Below, piece by piece: positions 1 to 11,309 of a DNA stretch of 58,000 nucleotides. Source of the DNA: Cryptomeria japonica (taxonomy: Eukaryota; Streptophyta; Pinopsida; Cupressales; Cupressaceae); contig NC_081409.1 in NCBI RefSeq assembly GCF_030272615.1, positions 240,279,832-240,337,831 on the forward strand, in the 5' to 3' direction. The notes beneath the pieces are model-generated. The model was not told where the DNA came from. It did not search any database and saw only the letters and a program-made list of their open reading frames with translations. The stretch's first letter is position 1; each line of letters starts with the position of its first letter. Both the position numbers and the translations under genes were made by a program.

Positions 1-881
1 ATCTTTGAGGCCATGAAGTGTTTCATTTATTTGTACTGTCACTGGCTTGTCATAGGCCCACTCAACTTTTCCAACTCCTGGAATCTCATTCATGAAGTAG
101 AAGTACAAACATATGATCAAGGTTCCAAATTTAAATACATGTTTCTTATCCAGTTTGATCTTCTTCAAATTGCTTAATATCTCACTCCGGAGCAACTCAC
201 ATAAATCATATTTCTTATCTTCCTTCAACATCTAATAACAATCATAGATGGTTGTATCGGATACTAAATTATCCCAACTAGAGTGATATATCTTATATCC
301 CATCACCATATATGCAAATCTGACATCATACTCAACAATATCACTGATTGTGATTCACCTTTTATCAAATTGTGAACCAGTAGCTTCTGCTACCATTTGA
401 TTCTTCACATTCCTCAAGGCAGACACCTCACTGACTGAGCTAAAACATGTTACCCCCTTCATTGCACTCTCAGTAATATTGTAGGGTTTTTCAAGCCATA
501 CGAACTCATCATGCATTCTACTCAGAATGTCTTCTACCCATTCAGGCCCATCGAACACCAAAATTTTTATGAATTACGTGAAAACCTTCTTCTCAATTGA
601 CTTAAATTCAGGCTTCAGGATTCCCATTACTTCAATCATGTGTTGAGTGTATAATTTCATCATTTGGGCACTCCTGAGATCCTTAATGTTATAGTGGATG
701 TAAGCCCTAATATCCTCCACATGCAATAGTTCGAAGGAATTGATGAAAATGCACCACTTGGATCATCCTCCATTGACTTATACAGATGCTTCTTGAAATT
801 AGTCCTTGCCCTATCAGTGATATCTACCACCAACGAGGTCGCAATACCAGAAGATGCCATATCTGAAATTTTAAGATCCAA
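1..881 (-). pseudogene. ORF2 of element F, N-terminal part, degenerate
   Basis: The likely start is the ATG whose complement ends at 881 (protein begins MASSGIA; E's ORF2 has a MASIS start at the matching place). The frame is lost near 730 and recovered in another frame. Conserved blocks are visible when frames are joined by eye: GAFSSIP, RAYIHYNI, the EWVEDILSRMHDEF segment near 560-500, a SQFDKR segment near 365, YDLCELL near 210 and FKFGTLIICLYFYF near 150-105. The same blocks occur in the same order in E and A1/A2. Several in-frame stops interrupt it. Function unknown; see the ORF2 entry for A1. It continues beyond position 1. Confidence 0.7.
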
Positions 882-1285
882 ACTAAAAAAGTGTTAGCCG
901 ATAATACCTTTCAACCAAATGCAAGATCGTGCGACAAATCCTCTTCTCACTCTGAATTTTTGGAAATTTTGCTTCATTGTGCTCTTCTGCTCTTTTGCTT
1001 TGAATGCAAAGTGAGAAATGAAAGGTTGATTTTATTTTTATCCTCCACATACCTAGCCTCTAGGTATAATAAATTCACTTAACCCTAACATTTTTGGATG
1101 CCCTGCATTCACATAGTTCTCCCAAAAGATCATCTACGGATCATCAAGTCTGATAAGAAACTTTCAGAAATCCATCTATGACCATCACACATATCTTTGC
1201 AACCTGCTGGAACCAAGTATAGATCTCCAACAAGGGGTTTGTAAGCTTATCATGAAAACCTCCCCCTAAGGCCAAATTCCTTAGC
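882..1285 (-). other. Spacer between ORF1 and ORF2 of element F
   Basis: About 400 bases without a supported gene. It matches in position the inter-ORF spacers of E (about 300 bases) and A1/A2 (525-563 bases). Short ORFs here do not resemble anything in the sister elements. Confidence 0.5.
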
Positions 1286-2492
1286 TTAGTTATAGGATGA
1301 GGTTCCAAAATCAAAATCAAGTGCGGACTCATTTACTGCATTATCATCGCTCTTCTTAACCCAAGTCTTCTTCATTTGATCTCTGATCTCTTCAACTTTT
1401 TCTTTCCCCTTCTCATCTTCCTTCACATTCTTGTTCTTGTCTTTCAGACCTCTCCTATTCATATTTTTGCTTTTGTAGTACTTTTGAATGTGACCAGATT
1501 TGTTGCAAGCATAGCAAACAACATTTCCTTGCATAGGTCTGAAGTTCATCTGATTTTCTCTTGATCTGAATTGATTAACAATATGTCCAAACCTACCACA
1601 TGCATAACATCTGACATTTATTCTATTTTGAAGGTTATTCAACACACTTCTTCATATATTTTCCTTATGACCATACTTATTGCATTTGAAACATTGACTG
1701 GTAAAAGTGGACCATTATCGTTCATCCTATTTCTGTATTGACTAGCCATACGACCAAATTTATTACAAACAAAATAGTTACCATTGAACTTATGAGCATT
1801 AGGTTCCCTTATCGAAGGCTTTCTTGAGTTGTTCTTTTATTGTGCTGATTTGGAGCTTTCACCTTTCTCAAATACAAGACCTTGAGTGTCATTAGGATTC
1901 TTTTGACTTGCAAGCATCTCATCTAGTCTAGCTGAGTTGATCTGGAATTTTTCCTTGTACTCATTTGCAACTTCAAGGTCAAACTTAAGAAGTAGGACCT
2001 TCTTTCCAAAATCTTCCTCATGTTCTCTAGCATCTTGAAGGTCACTCATCAGTTGACCATTCTCATTCTCAAGTCTGCAACATTCTTCAATTTTGAATTT
2101 CAAGGACTAGGCAAGCTTTTCCTCATTCTTCTTCCTTTCTTCAATTTCCCTTGTTAGTTTCATCACAATGGCTTACATCTCATTCTTTTGAACTGCATTG
2201 TCTCAGACAAGCTTCTCACATTCTTTTGTCTTTTCCTTCAGGGCTTCATCATCCATTCTTAGACTCTCTTTCTACCTAAGTTGATCAACAAGCTCCTTTC
2301 TCTTTTCCTTGGACTTATTCAATTTCTCCTTTAATGTCCGAATGAAATTTTTGGTATCCTTAAAATTTGTTTTTAATTCATGGACTTTGGCTTTGGACTG
2401 ATCAAGATCATCAAGTGCAACATGTAGTTGTTGTCTAAGACCACTATAATCTATTAAAACACCTTCCCAAATCTCCCTCAAGTTGTTATGCT
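1286..2492 (-). pseudogene. ORF1 of element F: coiled-coil plus CCHC zinc-knuckle Gag-like protein, degenerate
   Basis: Read on the minus strand. The N-terminal half (2492 to about 1837) is charged and helical, rich in Lys, Glu, Leu and Asp with heptad-like spacing, as expected of a coiled coil. The C-terminal half (about 1740 to 1500) holds CCHC-type zinc knuckles, including CYACGRFGHIVNQF and CYACNKSGHIQKYY. In both of these the last Cys is replaced by an aromatic residue. A basic KNKN/KEK-rich tail follows. Frameshifts and stops break it into at least three pieces. Homologous to ORF1 of E and A1/A2 by order and motif content. Zinc knuckles in retroelements bind RNA as nucleocapsid; a packaging role is inferred. 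No capsid domain is recognised. Confidence 0.7.
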
Positions 2493-2511
2493 CCTTCCAA
2501 GGAACTAGGAT

Positions 2512-2522
2512 TTGATACCAAT
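2512..2522 (-). promoter_or_regulatory. PBS of element F (initiator tRNA-Met)
   Basis: On the plus strand the stretch reads TGATACCAAT, the complement of the plant PBS ATTGGTATCA. It directly abuts the TG end of the LTR at 2523 and fixes the LTR boundary and the minus orientation. Confidence 0.85.
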
Positions 2523-3617
2523 TGTTGGAATCAAAGAACACTAAGAAGGGGGTAGGTGAATCGGTGTTATACATTCTTTAACATTATAAATCCGATTCTT
2601 CAACCCATCTAATGCAAATTACCAAAAGAAAGATGTAAAAATCTAAGACGAGCATCCGCAACACCACAACACTAGATTTATACATGGAAAACCCGATTAA
2701 GGGAAAAACCACGATGGGAACATACCCATAATGAGATAATACCCTGTTAGGAGTAGGTGAAATATTACAATGAGAATGCACATGCATTCAGGCACACCTC
2801 CTAGAGTTCATTGCTCAAAATTACAATAAGGGCTACAACCCGGAAGGCTCACTTCCTTACAAAAGGATTACGAAAGGTATAAGAAGGTTTGAAGTATTGA
2901 ATAGCGTCAACAAATGCCTGAGTATAGTTCTGATTAAGCACAAAACACATATTCTTACTCTTCTCTGCTACTCTACTCTGTTATGATATTCTGCATTATA
3001 CCGAAGCACAAAAAAATCAACCAAACACGTGAAAATGCACACAATTGCTCATTTACACTTTCTACATAATCATTGATATCAATAATTATTAAATCAATTA
3101 GTCTTATATATTTGCAACATCAATTTAGGTTTGTTTCATGTCAGCCCAAAAACCACATAACACACAAATGAAACGTGTTACCCAAAGTCGGCTCAATCCA
3201 ATCCAAAACAACCAAGTGGACCAAAATAAATTGTCCACACGCTTCCCACATGTCGACTCAACATCCCTGAACACACAAAAAACCACAAAAATCACTCTAC
3301 ATGATCCACACAATGAATCTTCACACGTTACTATTGATAACCATTGGTCTAGCAAAAAAACCTGTCTATCGAATCATCCAATTCAATCAATACTCAACAC
3401 TGGAGGCCATAAACCTATAATAAGGTAATTTCACATCCACAATGCATCTCTAAGATCCGCAAAGAAAAATACATAGTACAAATGATCTGCTAACCAACAA
3501 ACTGTACACTCTACCGGATACACTGTTCTTCTCACCAGACCTCAAACAATCTTTGGGTATGAATTAATTATGACTTGCGGATATAATATCTGATACTAGT
3601 TGCCATCAATGACAACA
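2523..3617 (-). repeat. 5' LTR of element F
   Basis: Plus-strand ends are TGTTGGAATC and GACAACA. The left end is fixed by the PBS; the right end is inferred from the CA dinucleotide and from resumption of gypsy integrase coding at 3618. It carries the twin-hairpin module shared by several families: ATGGG/CCCAT (2714-2729) and an outer ATGG/CCAC stem with an inner GGG/CCC stem (2684-2712). About 1095 bp, longer than the E LTR (about 795 bp). Confidence 0.7.
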
Positions 3618-3760
3618 TCTGAACATCAATGTAGTGTCTCTTGCCAGCATAGTATATCTTGTAGGGATTTCTTTGACCCATTTGGTGAAATAATCAGTGG
3701 ACACAAATATATACTTGTATCTATGCTAGGATTCTATGCTATATTACCTATAAATTATAT
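3618..3760 (-). pseudogene. Gypsy integrase fragment of J
   Basis: The minus-strand translation contains KYIFVSTDYFTKWVKEIP, a close match to the segment of plant gypsy integrase cores usually ending DYFTKWVEA(I/V)P. The fragment is cut at 3618 by the LTR of element F and is not flanked by an intact HHCC region. It only supports the identity and orientation of J. Confidence 0.75.
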
Positions 3761-4106
3761 ACCTCACTACTACAATGGAGCCTCCATTGAAATGATATTA
3801 ATGGGTTAGTATGCTTGAAAGTTTTAGCTTGCCAAAAAATCCTTGATAAGCATTACATTTTTTTTCAAATTTGGCCATATCTTTAAATAAAGTTGGCCAC
3901 CAATAACCTACACTCAAGATCTTCTGAGTGCTTTATCTTGACATAAAATTTCCTCCACCCATCGTTTGATGACATTCCTATATAACCCTTATATATTGCT
4001 CCTCACCTAAACAACTTAGGATCAGTACACCATCTAGGCTTCTCCATATTAAATGATCCTCAAGAAACACATACCTTTGAGCATCTAGATTCAATTTACT
4101 CTTTTT

Positions 4107-5130
4107 TTAATCACTCAAATTTGGTAGAAAAATTAAGTTATCTAAATAAAATATAATTTCATCATACCAAGGATAGTCTTTAAATTGACATGAAATAAAA
4201 GATAGACTAGATTTCGTTAGATGAACCTCAAATATGTCTAAATTTACATCAATTATTAATTCAACTAGACCCAAAATTCTAATCAACATTGTTGTTTTCA
4301 CCTCCATGTCATACTCCTAGATATTGTTTACCTGCCTACTTATATTGGTTGATGCCTACTATTGCATGAAGATATCTCAAACTTTTATATGTGGCATAAA
4401 AGTGGTGATCATGGCTCCCACAAGATAAGGTTTGAAAGTTTTCAATACCTTAAGAAGTGCATATTCATGCTTTTCCTTTATATAATAGTTTAATTTAACA
4501 CCTCGTATGGAGTAAAAAAAGATGTTGGTTGTTCATAACTTTCATCATTTTTTTTACAGCACAACATCAATAATAGAGTAGAGAGGTAAAAGAGAAAAGA
4601 TAAAAAGATCTTAAGTAATACAAGATTGCAAACACCAATTCCTTTTCAATCCATCCTTGATTTCTAAGGAACCACTTGATTCTTTGTACCAACTAGATGA
4701 ATATCCTTTCATTAGAATGTTGGAGATGGCCTTTATTTTTTCTTTAAAGTTAGGAACAAACATACTAACAAAAATTATATGCCTAAAGAATAATTGGATT
4801 GTCTTAACTATTTTGGGATGTGGGATAAGATCAATGATCTTAAAACATTCTAGATCAATTTCACCCCTTCCTTGGATAAATATATCTAATAGGATTCTCT
4901 TCTTCTACACCTAATATGCATTTGTTGGAATTAAAATAAATCTCATACCCTAGTCATCTCTATAAGATCAAATCCACGTTATTGCTCTTACAATTCCAAC
5001 CCTTGAAGCAAGTATTCAAGTTATCTATGTAGATAACCATTATGTCATTTATCAAGCCAACAAAGCCTACATTCATGGTTCATTGAAATATTGTCACTTA
5101 AGAAATTGATGCAATGATGGAACTATTATA
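4107..5130 (-). pseudogene. Gypsy reverse transcriptase (palm/thumb) and downstream linker of J
   Basis: On the minus strand near 5090-5030 the translation gives INDIMVIYIDNLNTCFK, matching the gypsy palm motif with the catalytic YxDD reduced to YIDN, so the second catalytic Asp is changed. At about 4880-4640 the thumb/connection follows (GEIDLECFKIIDLIP ... FVPNFKEKIKAISN). At 4307-4107 a further stretch (FKDYPWYDEIIFYL) resembles the linker before integrase in plant gypsy polyproteins. Stops and frameshifts are frequent. This is dead coding sequence. Confidence 0.65.
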
Positions 5131-5430
5131 ATATGATTTTATTTTTTAAAGAGATACTCTTTTCCATCTTCACCTTTTTCCATCATGTGTTTCCAGTCAT
5201 TGATATGACTCTTCAAGTGGCCAGTCCAATTTAGGAACTAATAAATCTATTGATCATCATTGAAGACCTACCAATTGTAAACATTATTGAGAATTATAGG
5301 CTTTGTAATAATTTTAAAACAATATCTATATTGTGGAACTGACAAGGATGTATCAAATATCGAGCTAACACAAGAGGACATAAACTACCTCATTCTTTGT
5401 TCTTTCATGATGTCAAAATTATTAAACATA

Positions 5431-5730
5431 TTAATGGTATTCACAAATTACACTCCTATATATATCCAATATTTTATCTTTAGGAGTGTATGTGTCTCTA
5501 ACCTGAGGCATCAATAATTTTGAATCACCATGGAATCTCATGCATTTGATCCCATATTTATTAGGCATGTTTAAGCCAAGCAACAAAGCCTCATATTCAA
5601 CTATTTTATTGGTGTATTGAAAGTTCAATATAAATGTGAACTTATAATTTGTGTCATCAAGTAACACCAATACATAGGTTACACTATTTTCATCCCTCAA
5701 ACAGGCACCATGAAAATATATGTTCCACAT
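5431..5730 (-). pseudogene. RNase H-like domain of J
   Basis: A 99-codon open stretch with features of the additional (archaeal-type) RNase H of Tat-related plant gypsy elements: WNIYFHGAC at the N-terminus (usually W.(L/M)YFDGA, so the catalytic Asp is His here), then TNKIVEYEALLLGL containing the conserved Glu, and FHGDSKLLMPQV containing the third acidic residue. It lies upstream of the reverse transcriptase on the coding strand. Family match is by motif only. Confidence 0.6.
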
Positions 5731-5975
5731 GAAATTATGTCTTAGATATTGATGTGGAGGAAAAAAATTAAGGTCTACTTGTTTTTCAAACTCATTACCA
5801 TATCCAATGCACCAATATGGCTAAATAATAAAGTAACAAACCTCGTTCTTTGATTGATCCTGGTTCTCTACTATATTTCACATTTTATTTCACTTTTTAC
5901 GTAATTGGAATTCCCTTTTGTGCAATGGTATATTATCATAATACAAGTCAATCTCAATTCCAAAACCAATTTAGG

Positions 5976-6495
5976 CTAACCATTTCCTATACAACAGCAT
6001 GCCCCATTTGGGTGGACAATAAATAGTGATAATTTCCATTGAATATTTTTTACCAAGTATGTAGCAAGTTGCACTTTAACTTTATTAACTAATCCAATCA
6101 TATTAAACTCATGAGAATCCATAGAAAAAAAATTGCCATAAGATTTTGAAACTTGCAAGCATCGCATAGATAGATGCTCTAGAATCTAGCATATAATCAT
6201 GTAGCAACCCATAATTTATTAGTAAGGAGGTGTTAAAAGGATCAATTATCTACTTGTTATTTGTATAAATAATGCCAAAGTAGATATTAGGGGCCTCTTA
6301 GACATTATATTCATTTTCACACTCACTTGATTGACCAAAGATAGTAGGAGCACTACATATTATTTCTCTATGTTCATGGATCTTCATGAATTCCCCAATG
6401 GAAACTTGAACCTTGACTTGACTAAATTCTTGATCCATGTCAATTGGTTTATATGTTGGAAAGAGGGTGGATGGTGGAATAGTCACACCAAACAT
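5976..6495 (-). pseudogene. Gypsy gag-protease region remnants of J
   Basis: Two short minus-strand stretches. 6495-6298 contains VKVQVSIGEFMKI, resembling the linker before protease in plant gypsy polyproteins. 6167-5976 contains FFSMDSHEFNMIGLVNKVKV and a decayed GMLLSRKW-like end, resembling the C-terminal part of the aspartic protease region. The catalytic DSG triad is not visible. Weak support, mainly from order and strand. Confidence 0.4.
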
Positions 6496-6499
6496 ATCA

Positions 6500-9228
6500 A
6501 GGATGGAAGGTACTACTTGGTCACAAGAAAATAGTTTGCTTAATATCTAGTTAATGTTGATCTCTTTTAATCACTCTTTGTTTCTCTTTTATTGCTTACT
6601 TAGCATGAGTTTTCTTGGCATTATTTCCAAAAACCTTTGTGTTCTCCATATTGCTGGTTCGGTTATTTGAAGTGATGAATCTTATTTTTTTGTGGTGACT
6701 TTATTGCATTTCTATTTGTATTATATTATATTCTATTATTCTTTTTCTTTGCTTGACCTACATTTTCAGTTTGTATAGCTATAACAACAACACCTCCAAC
6801 TTGATTGTTAACACCTACTTGCATTTTTTGCAATGGGTATTCATGACTCTAAACTTGCAATAATAATAATTCAATGAGAGATATCTTCAACAAAAGGTTT
6901 ATCCCTCTTATACCATCATTGCATCAATTTCTTAGGTTGATTAATGTATTTGTTTGGTAGCAAATATGGAATATGATGGCTATCATGATCATACTATAAT
7001 AGTTCCTCTTTCTCATATACATTGTGTTGATTTGCGTTGTCATCTTCATAATAGTCATGTGTACCTTTCTTTTTTTGGAATTATTTCTCGTCTTCAAGTG
7101 TCATAGAAAAACTACAATTTTGTGGACATGAGTAAAATGCTATATGTCACATTGAAATGAAACATGCTAAATATTCACGTGATCCTTCCTTAAGGGATTG
7201 GAGGTGTGTCACTCTAGCATCATTGGTTTTCATTTCTAGAGACCATTTTATTATCATTTGGTCCATTTTTTTCAACCCAATCATAATTTAAGGTTTGTTA
7301 TGCAATGTTTAAGCTTCTTTGAGGTGAGTGACAATAGTATTTGAAGGTATACCTTCTCATATTTTACAACCTATGATGGTGAAAAATGGGATTGGGTAGT
7401 TTAGGACCGAATCCCACTTTCATCCATACATTGGAATACAAAATAGCCTAAGGAAGTGATTCACTTAGACTGCCTCTTGTGAAAGTGTCAATGGACACTT
7501 TTAGGGTTTCTATTCCTTCACTAATATGAAAGGGAATGAGTCAAATGTGAGGGAATGACAAACTAGGATAAAGGAATGAATGAAAAGAACTAGAACAACA
7601 GAAATAATAGTCTGATACAAAGATGAAACTAAAACACAAAGTACAGATCTAGAAAGGGAAATTTGATGTGCACCTGATATTGAAAACTAAGCCTGATCTG
7701 ACTAGACAAGACTATTGGGTGCTCTATTATTGTATTGAGCTAAAAACTACAAGTCTACAAATTGAGCCGATTTGGACCCTGTCTGCCAAAATTTGTACTT
7801 GATTGGGGGGGACTAGGGCGTTGGGCAGTCTGGTCTTAAGGAATAGGGCATTGGGTGCTTTGATCCTTGATATTCAAGCCTTGGTTCTACAAATTGGTAT
7901 GTGATAGTTGACTGATACTTCTTGGAAGTTTTCCACTCTAGTGGAAACTTGTACGTGTACCTGTAATCTAAAAAAGGTTTGTTTGTGGCTATATAGGGTT
8001 TTTCCTTAGTCAAACCCATTGTTTTGGTGATTTCCACCTCCAGAAATAGCCAATAATATATTGAAAATTCTGTGCGCCCTAGAATGTCATGTATTTGTAA
8101 GATTCCTATGAGCTAAAATGTGAACTAGAGCTCTACCCTATGTTTTGAGTAACAACCCTAAATGAATGTAATGTAAATGCTTCAATCACAAATGCAATGT
8201 AGATCTAAAGCAATAATTTAAATCTGAAAAATGAATGTTACGTAGATCTGAAACTCACATAGAGATATGAAAATAACATGAAACCATACCAAACCCTAAG
8301 GGAGAGGTACACACCAATCAATAGTTGGCGATCTCCTTATTATTCTTCAATATATCCTAAGCTTGCTTGAATGACAAAAAAGGTTGATGAAGGCTTGATG
8401 AATGATGAATTTTATGATTGTAGACTCCACATAAACATGTACCTTCACCTCACACAAGGATCTCCTTCAATTCCTAGAGTTGGATCCTCAAATGAGGAAA
8501 AGAAAAGGTTATATCGATGAAACCCTAACTTTAATTTTGATAATAGGCCAAATAAGAATTGATAAAAATTGACACAAAGAAGGATTTAAACATTATAATA
8601 CCACCAAAATAATCTCCCAAAATTTAGGGAGAAAAAGACCAGACCAAAATCGTGGACCTATCGGTCCAGTCGACATAATTCCAAAATTCTAGGGATGTAA
8701 GATATCATGATTATAAAGTCAAATCCAACATGGTAGATCAATCCAAGGTGTTTATATATGCGAAAATATGCCTTGAAGATGAGAATTGGGACTTTATTAG
8801 GATTAATTAAAATAAAATAAAAAAGGGTTCACTTAGGGTTAAGGACCCAATTTTATAATATGTGAATTGATGAGGGAGGACTTAAGATTTAATTAAATGC
8901 TTAAAGGAACCTTGAAAATGCAAAATACAATGGAACACACTAAGGTTGGTGCTAACTTAAGCCTTGAAAATGGACAACCCTGATTAGGGGTGTACAATTT
9001 ATGATGCTACACAACCTTATATGATAGATCCTTCATTGCCTGAATTAGTTTGTCCAATTTATTCTCAACAGTGAGAGATTTACCAATAGTACCTGCACAA
9101 ATTCTCTAAAGTTTTAGATAATCTCTTTTAACACCTTTACTAGATGGTCTCATGTTATTCTCTATATTTCTATCTATAATATAATATTTCTTTAATGCTT
9201 TATTGTTCTTATTAAGTAAGAGATAGCT
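6500..9228. other. Non-coding / unrecognised stretch
   Basis: AT-rich sequence with only short, unsupported ORFs. The left part may still be gag of element J: minus-strand stretches near 7090-7190 look gag-like. I recognise no gene, RNA or complete LTR in it. Confidence 0.4.
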
Positions 9229-9881
9229 ATGTTGGCAGTTGTTGTCATTGATGACTAAGTGTTTTTATTGATGTCAACCCTTAGCTTGTGTGGCGTCATT
9301 GATAATATGGTGATTGTTGTCACATGGTGCAATTGTGCGCATTTCTATAATGGAGATTGTTGGAGTAGTTGTCATTGATGACTAGGTGTTGTCATTGGTG
9401 ATATGTTGATGATGAGATTTATGGTATATGTTATTGAAGAGTATTGTAGTTAATATGTTATAGATTAATGTGTTAGGTGCTAATAAGGTGTTGTGGATTC
9501 AAATGAATGTGTAGATAGTTGATGATTGAAGGTGTATCTTGTTGTGGATGTTCACCTTCTTAGTGTTGATGTTTATACTTGGTATGATATTGTTGATGAT
9601 GTTTATACTTGGTATGATGTTGTTGAAGATACTATTATGATGATACCATATTTAGATGAGGATTAGAAGCATTAAGTTGAGGATTAAAAGTATTAAGATA
9701 AGGATTGAAAGTATGATGATAAAATGGATATGTTGTTGATCGTGTCTTTCTTGTTGCTCTTGAGTGATCAAATTAAATGTTTCTACAAAGTGTTCTGGCC
9801 TTGAGAAGTTGAAAAAGTGTGTGAGTGTAAGAAAGTATGTCAAGGACAGTCTATCTGCATTCATCCATATTTTTTTCTATG
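9229..9881 (+). repeat. Degenerate copia-LTR starts and short tandem repeats
   Basis: Two related LTR-like starts lie about 125 bases apart, TGTTGGCAGTTGTTGTCATT near 9229 and TGTTGGAGTAGTTGTCATTG near 9358, the second preceded by a PPT-like GGAGAT. Both continue with a GATGACTA(A/G)GTG box. Further right are a roughly 30-base unit repeated twice (about 9563-9622, GTTTATACTTGGTATGAT core) and a 21-base unit repeated three times (9658-9720, core AGGATT(A/G)(G/A)AAG). Interpreted as remnants of LTRs truncated by element G at 9882. Confidence 0.45.
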
Positions 9882-11114
9882 TGTTGGATATGGTTGGTCA
9901 TTTCTGTTGCTAGGATATGTTGTTGTCATTGATGTCAAAATATTCCTGTGATTTATTCCGGTGTGATTGGGAAGATTTTCTGATCCGGTTTTGTAGTGTT
10001 TGGTTTGCTTATCACTATTTTGCAGAGGTTGATATTTCCTCTGGTATATTATGGTGTGATCAGATTCGATGCTGAGCTTTTGGGATATTGTTTTGGTTGA
10101 TCTTATGTATCTTCATTTCGGTTGGTTCATGGTTTGGTGCTCCACAAGTTATCTTTCTTCGCGAAAATTGTTGATTGGTTGTGTTCTTGAGCTTCTGGAT
10201 GTTGACAGATGAAGATTTGAAAAATGGTGTTGGTGCAACTGTTCCAGATGATTCTAACATGCTTCCTAGTGTTTCCTAGTTGCATCTTATTTGTTTTGGT
10301 GATCCACATTGATCATTGTGTGAGTTCTTGGTGGTTTTCATCAACCGGTGATGATTTGTGTGTTATGTGGTATTTCTGGTGGTGTAGCATGTTGCGGTTG
10401 ATCTTGGCATGATTTTCAGTGGATTTGATCATTTGGGAATTTGAATTAGGACCATGCTATGTTATGTAAATCATTATATTGGTCTGATGGTCGATCTTTG
10501 TATTGTGTGATGTAATCTTGTAATTGAAGGTTGAGGGTTTAGCCAACTTTGTTATCAAGAAGGTTGATGAATTATATATGTAGGTGATATAGTCATGTAG
10601 TTTGGGTGTCGATGTTGTGTCTACATTATCAGAGAGAGGTTTGTGTGAGAACACGTGATTTATCATTTGGTGTTGCAGGGAAGACATTTATGCTTAACAA
10701 AAACTATAATCAGGCATTTGAAGATGTTATTCTTTCAGTTCATTTCTTTTGGATTGTCTAGTCTGAATCTTATTGTAAGTCAGTGAGACTTCCTTGAGGG
10801 TTGTAGCCTTCTGGGAAAATATCTTTTGAGCAGTGAGCTCTAGGAAGTGTGCTTGAATGTATGTGCATTCCCCATTGTAATATTTTCACATACTACTGTA
10901 GAGTATCATCTTACTATGGGTAGGTTCCCATCGTGGTTCTCCCTTAACCGAGTTTTCCACATTAAAATCTTGGTGTTGTGTGTTGTGCTGTTAATTTGCT
11001 TATCTATCTTATTGCTGCAGTTTATCAGATATGTGTCTTCTAGTTAAGTTTTTTATTCCAGTAAAGACTGATTCACACCCCCCTCTCCGACTTCCTTTTT
11101 GGTTGTTGCTAACA
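9882..11114 (+). repeat. 5' LTR of element G
   Basis: Starts TGTTGGATAT and ends GCTAACA directly before the PBS at 11115; 1233 bp. It carries the twin-hairpin module: ATGGG/CCCAT (10916-10931) and outer GTGG/CCAC with inner CTC/GAG and a TTAACC loop (10933-10960). A box AGTGAGCTCTAGGAAGTGTG near 10833 is shared with the leaders of E and F. The partner LTR is outside the window. Confidence 0.8.
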
Positions 11115-11130
11115 ATTGGTATCAGAGCTA
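11115..11130 (+). promoter_or_regulatory. PBS of element G
   Basis: ATTGGTATCAGAGCTA directly follows the LTR end; it matches the 3' end of initiator tRNA-Met. Confidence 0.9.
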
Positions 11131-11170
11131 GATCCTCTAGTAGAAGCTTAACCGCTTGAGGAGATCCGGG

Positions 11171-11309
11171 ATGGCAGCTCAAGGTGTAATCTTTAAGAAG
11201 GATAGTCTAAGATTTGATGGAAGTAACTATGCTATATGGAAGGACCGGATGGAAGTGCACTTGAAATGTCTTGGTGAAGATTATTAGAAGATCACAAAGA
11301 ATGTCTATG
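11171..11309 (+). pseudogene. Copia gag of G, N-terminal segment
   Basis: Starts ATG at 11171, 41 bases after the PBS. The translation MAAQGVIFKKDSLRFDGSNY and the following AIWKDRMEVHL are typical of the N-terminus of plant copia Gag (F.G.NY..W..RM). There is one in-frame TAG after LGEDY. The reading is interrupted at the TSD CTATG by A1 and resumes at 19306 with VVPQNGPSTPNEF. Confidence 0.85.

Larger units (their letters stand above)
1..3617 (-). mobile_element. Element F: truncated non-autonomous LTR retrotransposon (A/E/F superfamily)
   Basis: Read on the minus strand, an LTR (3617 to 2523) is followed by a tRNA-Met PBS, a coiled-coil/zinc-knuckle ORF1 and then ORF2, which runs off the left edge. 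The order is the same as in element E (30574-39151) and in A1/A2. No protease, integrase or reverse transcriptase is visible, but the 3' half lies outside the window. The right boundary cuts integrase coding sequence of gypsy element J at 3618, so F apparently inserted there. The TSD cannot be checked because the other end is missing. Confidence 0.75.
3618..7300 (-). mobile_element. Element J: decayed Ty3/gypsy element, minus strand
   Basis: Scattered minus-strand fragments of a gypsy polyprotein lie in the order (minus-strand 5' to 3') gag/protease linker at 6495-5976, an RNase H-like domain at 5730-5431, reverse transcriptase at about 5130-4630 and integrase at 3760-3618, where F cuts it. 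Many stops and frameshifts. Above about 6500 only weak gag-like stretches remain (near 7090-7190). Outer boundaries and LTRs were not identified. RNase H upstream of reverse transcriptase is not the usual gypsy order. Confidence 0.65.

Noticed and set aside
7813-8037. 74-codon minus-strand ORF
   Set aside because: No recognisable motif or homologous copy in the window; expected by chance in this AT-rich stretch.
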